Of a DNA stretch of 64,000 bases, positions 20,501-32,500 are shown piece after piece. The translations under genes were made by a program, and so were the position numbers. The stretch lies in assembly GCA_033977485.1 (NCBI GenBank), contig CM066983.1, forward strand, positions 63,288,010 to 63,352,009, read 5' to 3'. How positions within the stretch are numbered: position 1 is the stretch's first letter; each line of letters opens with the position of its first letter. This DNA comes from Hydrangea macrophylla (Eukaryota; Streptophyta; Magnoliopsida; Cornales; Hydrangeaceae). The notes under the pieces were generated by a model, which saw nothing but the letters and a program-made list of their open reading frames with translations, was not told the DNA's origin and did not search any database.

Positions 20501-23500
20501 TCATTGGCGCTTCCTCTGATAAAGCGAATAACCAACAAGGGCAGACATCAGAAATGTCCATAAAACCTGCATAAAAGTCGATCAAGAATTTCTCTTAAAA
20601 TGTAATAGAGAAAGATAATGAAGCTATCTTATGGCCTGTTTGGAAATTTCTTAAAATATGATCGGGTTCAGAGTCTTTAGACCCAGTCTCACTTTTATCT
20701 AATCTTTATGAAAACTAGTATTATGTTGGTTGGATAAAGAACCCATTCTTTGGGTATTTAAGTTACTGTAACCAATAAGCAGCAGCGCAAACAATGAACA
20801 ATTTGGAACTGATCTAAACAAACAGAACCGGTTTTGTACAATCCAGTATCCAAACAGCCCCTAATGCAGAAAGGTGTTGGAAGTACCGTATTGATTGTGT
20901 GCCAGCGCTCCAGTCTCTTTATTCTTGACTGCATATCTTCAATCACGCCGTCCAATGGAGAAACTTCTCTACTTGGTGAGGACTCTGAAGACGAGCTGCT
21001 GCCCTGTTTGTTCAACATAATACGACACTGGAACATGAGAAAATGAAAAAGACCATAATAGTCATGTTAATTATCCATGCTGTTCCAATTGCAATAAACA
21101 TTTTTATAGTGACAATCAGGAGGAAATTTTATTGACAAAGATAAGGAGGAAATACAAGAAAAAAGGATGAGCTTTCCATTCAAAAGAATGAACAAAAAAA
21201 AAAGGCAAATATAATTGAAAAGCTAGATGCCTCAAAAGGAAAATATCCCCCAAACAGCTACCAAGCTTCAGAGAGGATAAGAATGGTTCCTTGGAGGAAC
21301 TACAAAAAGCCTTTAGCAAAGAGTCCACTTTCTCACTTGCTTAAGATGCCGTCTATCCATGATTCCTCGTCTACAAAGATTCTGTAGTTCCTTTTAATTC
21401 AAATAGCCCAAACCAACCAGAATGTAAATAACATTAATGAGCATCCACAAGTTCTTGGAGAATTCATCCAGTTGCATGTCTCCCTAGTTGGTGGCTTTAT
21501 CATAACTTAACACGAAAAAGCGAGTCTCGATCTCTTTTGTCGGCAAGTATATCTGTCATGGTATTACAGCCGTGTTGAGCCATTTCAGTAGTGTGTCTGA
21601 ACTGGTAGTTACGAGAGGGGAAGTGAGAAAAGGTAAACAAAGACCATAGCGAAAAGCAAGGAAGTTGTTGAATTGGAGCATCCAACCCAAAACCAATTGG
21701 CAATGGGTGGAGTAGCCCCATAATCTTATATATTGAGTAGCAAGGCTTTAATTCCCGATGTGGGATAATAATCTCAACACGCCCCCACACGTGTGGCATG
21801 ACTGAGAGCTAAACACGTGGATTACTGAGATAGGGTAATATGGAGCATATGAGGCCAAACTGGGCCAGACAATAACATGCTCTGATACCATGTTGAATTG
21901 GAGCATCCAACGCAAAACCAATTGGCAATGGGTGGAGTAGCCCCCTGGTCTTAAATATTGAGTAGCAAGACTTTAAATTCCCGATGCGGGGTTATAATCT
22001 CAACAGAAGTCTCAACAGAAATATCAAATCTTGAAGATGGCGGAGGAGGCAAGTACTCTCATAATGGAGAAAGGAGAAAAGGCAGGGGGTAAGAGCGATT
22101 AAGACAAGGTTATAGCAACACAATTGGTTTAGACAACTATCATTGGAGGAAGCGATTTGAAGTCACTCGTCCCTTATGTAGCACAAATACGAACATGGGA
22201 CACGGAAATGACACGTTCGGACACAAAGGCAAGAGTCCGGTATAAAAAAGATAAGAACACATTCTAGAGGTCGACATGCCGCAACACTTCAAGTGACATG
22301 GAGGAAAACTCCTTTTTTGCCAAAATGTGCGCTTTGGTACTCTATTTTACATGTTTAAAACACAATTGGCATAGATAAACATTACATCACTTATCTCCTC
22401 ATTTGTCAAGACAGTACTCAAGACCCTTCCGTTCCATCTCTCCCTCCGATCGTCTCTCTTTCTTTTCTGATTGTCTCCCTCTCTCCGGTTTGTTAATGGT
22501 AAACAATAACTTTTGGCAAATAAAACATGAAATATGTAATGATAGCATTTCATTTTCTAAAAAAACTTAAGTACTTAAAAGTGCAACATAATTTTTTCTT
22601 AAAAAATGGCGTATCCTTGCCGTGTCGTGTCCTCGTCTCTTAGGATTTGCCGTGTCAACGTACCCGTGTCGTATCGTACTCGTTTCGTCAAATCCGGGTC
22701 CATGCTTCATAGCTCCTAGTACAATCCTTTAGATCTATCTTTCGAATTTTCCCTTGATCTGGTTGGCCACGTCAAACTGACATCCTACAAACGATCATGT
22801 AAGAATTTAACTCCCAATGACAAACAAACCTATGGCTGGAGGATCTCCAGGGAATAGTGCTTCCCTTCTCAATAGGAAATTTCTAGCACATAATTAAAGG
22901 AGCCATTGAAAGGTGCCTAAACTCCAGGAGCGGACACTTCTGAGCCAATAATGGTGCAAGAACACTTCCCGCCAGGTCTTACTAAAAGAAACCTTACATA
23001 TTCATTTTTTTTTGTTTTTTTTTAGGGACAAGCCTCACATATTCATCTCTATCTTTTATGCCGATGTATCCTACTTATCATAAGAAAAAACAGTAAAATC
23101 TTTCCGAAGTGAGACGAGAGAGCACGTAAAAACTAACATAGCGGCATGCTGAAAAACATTAGCAAGCTGGCTAATGGGCAATTTAGATTGCACTAAAACT
23201 GTAACCACTTGAGCGAGCGAAGAACTCCAGCATTTCTTAGAAGACTACTTGTAGCACTGAGACACAATAACCCCAACAACCATAACAATTTAATTTATTG
23301 ATCTGGGTAAAATGAGGAATTATCGTTGAAAGCCACCGCCCTCAGCCAGATATTGCAAATTTCAAGTAAGGAGAGTAATACTTGGGACACAACCATTCAC
23401 ACAACTTTTTCTACATAACCCAATAAATGTGTCTATCTCTCTCCAGTGATGTCACTGGACCCCACAGTAATACAGGAGTGACACAGGAGAGAGATAGACA

Positions 23501-26500
23501 CATTTATTGGATTGTGTAGAAAAAGTTGTGTGAATGGTTGTGTCCCAAATATTACTCTTCAAGTAAATCAAGATTATGGGAATTGAGTTATTGGTGTTGC
23601 TTTTAAGGTTACAATTGACTCAACTCTTTTTGCAGATCCAGTTCAGAGTTTATAAAACACCGAATTGATAAGTATTTGAGCGACCATTGGATTTATCAAA
23701 TAACCGATATCCATTGAACAGAGGCGTAAGAACCTATATAGACAGTAAAGAAATTACCTGAGATTGTATATATTCCACAAGTTCCTGCAACCTTGCAGCT
23801 TGGTGGGTGTGAATTCCATTGGAACTTCTTTCCATTGCCGGTAATCTTTCGATTATTATTTGCAGATAGCTCTAAGAAGAACAATGTAAAAGTGAGCTAT
23901 GAAGTTAAAGGCTGTTTCAAACACTCTCAAAATTTAAATGATTCAGATGCTAGTTCACATGCTGCAAAGATTCTAAGGCTGCCAAACAGCGAAATAGGTG
24001 CAAGCATGGTTGTCAGAATTGATCGGTTCACAAGTTGTTGGAATTATCGGAATTTATGTTGTCGTGATTTACGGATCACGTTGTTTATGTTAATTAAGAT
24101 TTGACATATTTGATCTTATTTGTAATTTTCCTTTCTTAGTTTTTCTTTTCCTTTTCTTTTTCCTCTCTTAGTTGTATAAATATTGTACATACTAGTGGAA
24201 TAAAATCAAGACATCACTGTCTTCTTGGTATCAGAGCCAAAAGTATAAACCCTAGCCCCCTTCCTCCTTCCGCCGCACATCAGCCACCACCACCAGACCT
24301 TCGCCACCTCACCCAGCCCCTCGCCGCCTCACGCAGGCCCTCCTCATTTGGCCGCAGCCCATGGGCCCTTTGGCTCTTCCTTGGTTAGCTTCGGCTAACC
24401 CTTGCGCAATCTATAAGCTGCGCCTTGCCCTGTTTTTGGGTCTTTTGATGATTTAGAGCTTTTCAATGCTCTTTCTCCTTTTCTGTTGGGTTGTCCGTTC
24501 CTTTTGGTAGCCCTGACGTTTGTGCCTTGCTGATAGTTCTATTTGGTTGGTCCCTTTTTCTTCAGCCACTATGACTACTCCTGACAAAAGTTTGGATATT
24601 CAGCAGACTACTCCTATGTCTCAATCTCGTTCGAATCTCTCCTTCTCTCAGCATATTCCTGCGCAACGTGTTACGAGTGTCCTATTGGATGGGAACAGTT
24701 TTGCCGCATGGTCTCATTCTCTTCGTCTTTTCCTTGGTGCCAAAGGAAGACTAGTTGGCTATTTGGCCAAGTGCCTAAGCCTTCTGCTACTGATCCCACA
24801 TTCGATCAATGGACTAAGGATAATTGTGCTATCTTGGGATGGTTCCTTAACTCTATGGAAACTCATATCTATTAACTGTTTATGTATCACACCTCTGTTC
24901 ATGGTCTTTGGGATGCATTAACCAAGATGTATACACATAAGCGGAACGAGTCCTGTATTTATCAGCTTCATCAGGAGGTCTCTCATGCCTCCCGGTACTC
25001 TCTCCGGCTTAGTGTCTCTGATTTTTTCGGTAATCTTCAGTCCCGTTGGGAGGAGTTAGCTCAGTATGAGCCTATTGATGATATTGTTGCTGAAGCTGCT
25101 ACTGTTATTATTCAGCGTCTTGATGGTTTACACATTTTCAGTTCTTGATGGGTTTGAAATCTGAGTTTGAATTTCTTCGCACTCAGATTTTAAACACATC
25201 CCCTGTGCCTTCGCTTTATGAGGCCTTTGCTACAATTGATGGTGATGAGCGTCGACGACGACGCTTGATTCAGGCTTCTCCTGCTCCTGTTCCTGATCCT
25301 CCTACTGTTCCTGGTCAAATGGCCTTTGCAGCTAATTCTGGAGCTCACCACGGTGGTTGGCCACCACCTATTCGTAAGTATTGTAATGTTGTTGGTCATA
25401 CCAAAAACTGGTGTTTTAAACGCAATCCTGGATCTTCCCGCGTTGCTGCCATAGCTGATTCTGGCCCCGACTCTGCTACTCTGGATATTGGTTAACTTCA
25501 TCAAAATCAAAGTTTGCTTCAGTCCCAGATTGGTCAGATATAGATTCAACTTGGCTCTCCTCTTCAGCAGGCTCAACCTAGCTCCTCTTCCGCTGTCGCC
25601 CTTGCTACAGGTACTTCCACTGCTTTACAGGTTAAATCAGGATCTCCAAGGTGGGTTCTGGACTCGGGAGCCACTGATCACAGGTGGTGAGTTGTCACTT
25701 TTTTCAACCCCTCTTATACCTATTAACCAAACTGTGAGTATCGCTGATAGTTCAACCACTTGTGTCCATAGTCAGGGTGACATATGTTTATCCTCAGATA
25801 ACTCTGTCCTCTGTTCTTCATGTCCCTCATTTCTCCCTTAATCTCGTCTGTTAGTCGTCTTGCCAAGAGTTATAATTGTGCTGTCATTTTCTTACTCGAT
25901 TGTCGTCTCTTGCAGGGCCTGACTTCGAAGATGATTTTTTGTCCAAGCCATGACCATGATGGACTTTATTTCTTTGGGGAACCACCACCACCACCTGTGT
26001 CTTCCAATCTGCAAGCGCTTGCCTGTTTTACCCGGTTCATCTTCTAGTTCTTTTTCTAATAAGATTTTAGAGTTATAGCATGCTCTCCTAGGACATGTTA
26101 ATTTTCAATACATTTGTTTACTTTTTCCAGCATTAATAAAAGCTTATAAGACTCATAAATTTCATTGTGTGGTGTGTGAACTTTCTAAGCATACTCATCC
26201 TACTTATATTCCTCGCATGTCTCGTGCCCCTTGTGTTTTTGATATTGTACATTCGGATGCGTGGGGACCTTCCCCTGTTACTGCTTTGAACGGGTACTGA
26301 TATTATGTTACGTTCATAGATGATTTTTCACGTTGCACATAGGTTTATCTTCTTAAGAAAAAATCTGAGGTTTTTCCATTGTTTGTTCAATTTTTACAAA
26401 TGATCAAAACCCAGTTTCAAACTACTGTTCGCAAACTCCAGTCTGATAATGGTCGTGAATACATCTCTAATGAGTTTTGTTATGAACTAAATACCTTAAG

Positions 26501-29500
26501 AAAAAATCTGAGGTTTTTCCATTGTTTGTTCAGTTTTTACAAATGATCAAAACCCAGTCTCAAACTGCTGTTCACACACTCCGATCTGATAATGGTCGTG
26601 AATACATCTCTAATGAGTTTTGTTCTGAACTAAATAAACAAGGTATCCTCCAACAATTTAGTTGTACATATACCCCGGAACAGAAGAGTGTGGCGGAACG
26701 AAAAAACTGTCACATTATGTCTGTTGTCCGATGTCTCCTTCGAGGAATGGAGGTGCCTAAATACTTCTGGCACTTTGCTGTCCTCACAGCCACTTATCTC
26801 ATAAATCGTACCCCGAGTCGTGTCTTAAATGGAAAGGCTCCACTGCATATTCTTCAGCCCAATTGTACTCTTTTTCATGTTTTACCCCGTGTTTTTGGTT
26901 GCACGTGTTTTGTTCAGGACCGCAGTCCTCTTCGCACTAAACTAGATGATAAGGCTATTAGTTGTGTCTTCCTTGGGTATTCCCCCATGTCTAAAGGTTA
27001 TTGATGCTATGATCTTGTTTCTCGTCGTTCTTATAATTCTATGGATGTTACTTTTTTGGAAGATGTTCCCTTTTTTGCAGGTCCTCGTCATTCCCCTGCC
27101 TCGGTCGCTCAGGAAACTTCCCATGTAACGGATGAACTTCCCCGTCCTATTCCTGTTTTTGACTCTCCTACTCCTGAGGTTTCCCTCCCATTAGTTATCA
27201 CATCTTCTCCTGAATTCCGTTACTTTCGATGTCCATAGGCTCATGCTCCGCTACCCGATACTCCTCCGGATCCAGGTCCTCCTTCTCCACCATTAAGACA
27301 ATCCACCAGTGTTTCTCGCCCGGTAAATCGGTATGGTTACTCTTGTTCTACTAATCACCCTCTTTCCCAGTATATATCTTATTATGCTCTTTCAGGTCCC
27401 TACCATGCTTTTCTTAGTCAGGTTGATTTCGTTTCAATTCCCCAGTCTATATTTGAGGCTCTCCAGAACTCACACTGGGCCAATGCGATGCAAGCAGAAA
27501 TGGATGCTCTTCAGCGAAACAAAGCTTAGGAGCTTGTTTCTCTACCTCCAGGGGAAAAGACAAATGGGCTTTCACCATTAAGTATCTTCCCGATGGCACT
27601 ATTGATCGGTATAAAGCTCGACTGGTTGCCAAAGGATTTACCCAAATTCCAGGCAAAGATTTCAATGCCACATTTGCCCCCGTGGCCAAGCTCACTACTG
27701 TTCGCCTTATTATGTCTTTGGCTGCCTCTTACTCTTAGCCTCGTCATCAACTTGACGTCAAAAATGCTTTTTTGAATGGGGATCTTCAGGGAACTATTTA
27801 TATGGACCCCCCTCCGAGTTTTCGGACCGAGGGGGAGTGTTCAGGGAAAGTTTGTCGATTGGATAAGTCACTTTATGGGTTGAAACAGTCTCCTCGGGCA
27901 TGGTTCAGTCCTAAGTTGCATGAAGCGGGAGAGGGGGTGGGGCGGGAGCGAAAGCAGGTTTGGGAGCGGGGGGAGCGTGATCACTTTTAAAGATTCCTGC
28001 TTTTAAGGTTCAGTCGCTTTAGTGATGTGATTCTATCTATTGGGTTCACCAGATGCCATTCCGATCACACTTGCTTCATTAGACGTCGTCCGGATGGTCG
28101 ATGTATCATCTTATCTGTCTATGTCGATGATATTATTATTACTGGTGATGACACTACAGAAATCACAGGGGTAAAGAACTAAAGAAGAAACTCGGACCTG
28201 TTTTTGATGTTAAAGATTTGGGTCTCCTTCGATACTTCCTTGGTATTGAGATTGCCCAATATCGTCATGGGATCTCAATGACCTAAAGAAAGTACATATT
28301 GGATCTCCTTAGTGATACAGGTAGGATGGGGTGTCGCCCTGCTTCTACACCTATGGACCCGAATCTCAAATTATCACGTGAGTTAGGAGAGCTTTTGCAT
28401 GATCCATCTTCTTATCAGTGTCTGATTGGTCGTCTTATTTATTCGACCAACACACGACCTGATCTCACATTTTCTGTTAGCGTTGTGAGTTAGTGTATGC
28501 ATGCCCCACGTACTTCTCATATGACACAATTCAGCATATTCTTCGGTATTTAAAAACTTGCCCGGGGTTGGGTCTTTTCTTCACTGCAGGAAAACATTAT
28601 GGGGTCTCATATTTTACAGATGCCGACTATGCTGGTTCCAAGAGTGATAGACGCTCAACTTCAGGTTTTGTACCTTCTATGGTAAACACCTTATCTCTTG
28701 GAAAAGCAAGAAACAAGCAGTTGTCTCAAGATCATCAGCTGTGGCTGAATATCGTGCTATGGCACAAGGTTCCTGTGAACTATGGCTCAGATCCCTTTTA
28801 CAAGAATTAGGATTCCCTGTAAGTGAGCCCTCTACACTGTTTTGTGACAATAAGTCTGCTAGTATGGTCACTTCCAACTTTGTTCTTCATGAGCGTACCA
28901 AACATATTGAAGTCGACATCCATTTTAGTCGTGAGAAATTTGGTGCTGGGATTGTTACTCCATGTTTTGTTCCCTCTTCAGATCAGATAGCCGATGTGTT
29001 TACTAAGTCCGTTAGACCTTCTCTTTTGAAGTCCTATGTTTTCAAGCTTGGCCTCATGAATATATTCGCTCCAGCTTGAGGGAGAGTGTTGGAATTATCA
29101 GAATTAATGTTGTCGTGATTTACGAATCACGTTCTTTATGTTAATTAGGATTTGACAGATTTGATTTTATCTGTAATTTTCCTTTCTTAGTTTTTTCCTC
29201 TCCTTTTCCTTTTTCCTCTTAGTTGTATAAATATTGTACATACTAGTGGAATAAAATCAAAAAATTACTTTCTTCTCAAGTCAATTCATACACAAGGGTG
29301 TACCAAGGTTTTTTGGTCAAGGGGGACCTAAATTATACGGGGGTTCAGGGGCAGCGCCCCTGAGGCGAATTTTTTTAGGTCTACTTATACACAATTATGT
29401 GTAAAACTGTAAACTTAGTTTAACATCCCTAGTTTGGGGTAAATCATGTAATTTTAGGGGGTCTATCTCTAAAACTTGTAATATAACCAAACCAAACCAA

Positions 29501-32500
29501 ACCAAGCCTTGTGTCCCAATCAATTGGGGTCGGCTGTATGAATCCTTTTTCTCCATTCTGCACGATCAAGAGCTATATGCTCATTTAAATTATATATATT
29601 CATATCTTGTTGCACTACATATTCCCAAGTCAGTTTAGGTCTGCCTCTCCCTCTAACCATTCCAGGCACTACGATCTTATCACTCTTTCGCACAGGTGCA
29701 TCTACAGGTATTCGTTGCACATGGCCGAACCATCTAAGTCTATTCTCCCTCAACTTATCCTCAATATGCGTCAATCCTACAGTCTCTCGGATGTACTCAT
29801 TTCTAATTCTATCTTTCCTAGTCTTACCACACATCCATCTTAGCATCCTCATCTCCGCTACACTCACTTTGCTAATGTGTTGTTTCTTAGTTGCCCAACA
29901 CTCTGTCTCATAGAGCATAGCTAGCCTAATAGCTGTCCTATAAAATTTTCCTTTCAATTTTGCTGGTATTCTTTGGTCACATAATACTCCAGAAGCACTC
30001 CTCCACTTAAGCCAGCCCACTTTAATTCTATGGGTCACGTCATCACCAATCTCTCCGTCTCTACTGATCATTGAACCTAGATAGCGAAAGTGTTCCCTCT
30101 TTGGGATCTCCTGATCTTCGATCTTCACTGCGTCGTTGTCTCTACTTCCACTGTTGCTAAAAGTACATTCCATGTATTCTGTTTTCGTTCTTCTTATCTT
30201 TAGCCCCTTAGTCTCCAGTGCTTCTCTCCAAGCTTCTAGTTTAGTGTTGAGTACCCTTTTAGTCTCATCAACCAAGACAATATCATCTGCGAACAACATG
30301 GGACCTCATTTTGAATGTGTCTAGTCAATTCATCCATAATTAGGGCGAACAAATAAGGGCTCAAGGCCGATCCTGGTGCAGGCCTACGGTAAGCGAATTC
30401 CCAATTACTGTAGGCTTGCACCAGGGGTATGTTGTTCGCAGATTATATATGTCTTGAATGTGTCTAGTCAATTCATCCATAATTAGGGTGAACAAATAAG
30501 GGCTCAAGGCCGACCCTGGTGCAGGTCTACGGTAAGCGAATTCCCAATTACTGTAGGCCTGCACCAGGGGTATGTTGTTCGCAGATGATATATGTTGTTT
30601 CCATGGTGTATGTTGTTCGCAGATGATATTGTCTTGGTTGATGAGACTAAAAGGGGACTCAACACTAAACTAGAAGCTTGGAGAGTAGCACTGGAGACTA
30701 AGGGGCTAACTACATATAAATCTATAATTTTCAAAAATCCAGGGCGGCCCGTGAATAAAACCTATAAAATATTGTACGTAAATCTACAATTTTTTAAAGT
30801 CTAGGGGGGTGCTGTGTGAATTTTAGGAGGGCCTGTTTGTAAAATCTAAAAAATATTACATGTAATTATATAATTTCTAAAAGACCAGGGGGGCCTATGC
30901 CACCCCTGGATATAGTGTAGGTCCGCCACTGTTCATACAAGTCGACTCGAGCTTTGTAAGACTCAATATGATTGGGGAAGTGGGGATTCGTGATATTGAA
31001 CGTAGTAGTTTTAAATTGTAAGTGGAAAAATTTCAATACAACGAGCGGAACTTCTATTATGTTGTAATTATGTTAATTGGAAGCACTATACTATACATGT
31101 GTTTACAGCAGATAAATAAATACTAATCCCTCCATCCCATTTCATTTGTCCTCCTTTCCTTTTTCTGGCCGTCCCAAAACTATTGTCCATTAAAAACAAT
31201 TAATGTTAACCTTCCAAGCGGGAAAAAACAAGAAATGGGCTGTTTTATAAGATGCCATTACTTTTATGCAAGTGAATGCAATCATTAGCGCTACCTTAAC
31301 AAGTTCAAGCCCCAAGGATGGACACATAAGAGACAGAGGGAGTGTTATATTCTGAAAAATAGTGAATCTTACCATTCACGATTCAAAACGACACACAAAT
31401 CATAAATTTTGGCAAACTGATGCATGATTTGACAACGATGTGTGCAAGCAAAGAAGCAAAAACCTTGGTGGTATATGAACCATCCAGCATAAGAGTTGAA
31501 CCAGCAGCAGCCACGGCTTCTTTCTCAACTCCTTTGATTTGTAGGTAAGGACTTGGGGCATCTTGTAGATGATCAACCTCGATAAGAATCTAAAAAAGGA
31601 CAATGAACTTCCAATTTAAAAGCAATTTAAGGTTGAAGGTGAAGCATGGCTACTTTAATTTTAGAATATTGAACAATTAAAATAATCATTCATGAAAAGA
31701 ACAATTATGGAAGGATGTACATACATTGGTTAAAAAATACATATATGATAAATCACTTGACCAATGTATGTATATCATCTAACCAAACATGATGACAACA
31801 GGGCCAATATATTGTAAGAGATGACTAACAACTATGACCAACATGATATCGAACAATATGAGTAATCATTTAGTACCTTGAACATTCGAAATAACCAAAC
31901 ATGGGAGATATGGAATACTGACAAGAACGACCCCAGAGATTGATTACAGAACCAAAATCACCAATTATATATCTCTCCTACCAATTTCAAAATTAGGAAC
32001 CAGATTTCAAATTGGTTATAAAACTTGTAATATATAACTAACAGACTAACATTAGACCTGCAGTGTTCAACATCATAACGGCCTTTGACCCGACAAAAGA
32101 GAGAAGAAAACATCATAATGGCTAGTCATGCTTGACCTCTTGTAAGACTTGTTAAAGTTACACTCCTCTCCCAATCACTGAACCCTACCCTCCAAAGGAA
32201 AAATGACACACTCAAATGCCCCATCAATGTTATATTACCTTTCCATCTTGGTAAATATAAGCAGATGCTTCAATGTAAGCTACTGCTTGATACCTGAAAT
32301 TACAGAAGGATCCAACATACAGTATCAACTAAAAGGAACTAAATTTCTAGGCTATCAGCAGACGAAGGATTAAAAAAAAAAAACAGAAATGGCACACAAA
32401 TAGTGCAAGATAAAGTTCTATTTAAGGAATGCTACAAGTACAAGAGCATTTTGTGAAGCCAAAAGACTAAAAATTAGTGGTCATTACAGTTGAGAGGTTT

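Larger units (their letters stand above)
24570..29079 (+). pseudogene. copia gag-pol, many stops and frameshifts
   Basis: Gag starts at ATG 24570 (MTTPDKS), shifts frame near 24770, and is seen again at 24890-25490 with a damaged zinc knuckle ([13 protein letters not shown], first Cys of CCHC missing). The protease signature [10 protein letters not shown] is encoded at about 25650. Integrase shows [20 protein letters not shown] and the downstream VAERKN at 26230-26710, with a 143-bp tandem duplication between. RT shows [34 protein letters not shown] and YVDDIIITG (27600-28150), interrupted by a 96-bp insertion at 27911. RNase H ends at 29079 ([27 protein letters not shown]). Most blocks are in different frames, so no polyprotein can be made. 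Confidence 0.92.
24036..29276 (+). mobile_element. Ty1/copia retrotransposon, complete but decayed
   Basis: Two 190-bp LTRs (24036-24225 and 29087-29276, TGTTGGAATTATC... to ...CTTCT) are flanked by the 5-mer CAAGT (24031-24035 and 29277-29281). The PBS TGGTATCAGAGCC begins at 24226 and the purine tract GAGGGAGAG ends at 29086. The order gag, protease, integrase, RT, RNase H is that of copia. It sits in intron 22 of the kinase/CYTH gene, in antisense to it. LTRs differ at roughly 10-15 of 190 sites by eye, so the insertion is not recent. Confidence 0.95.
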
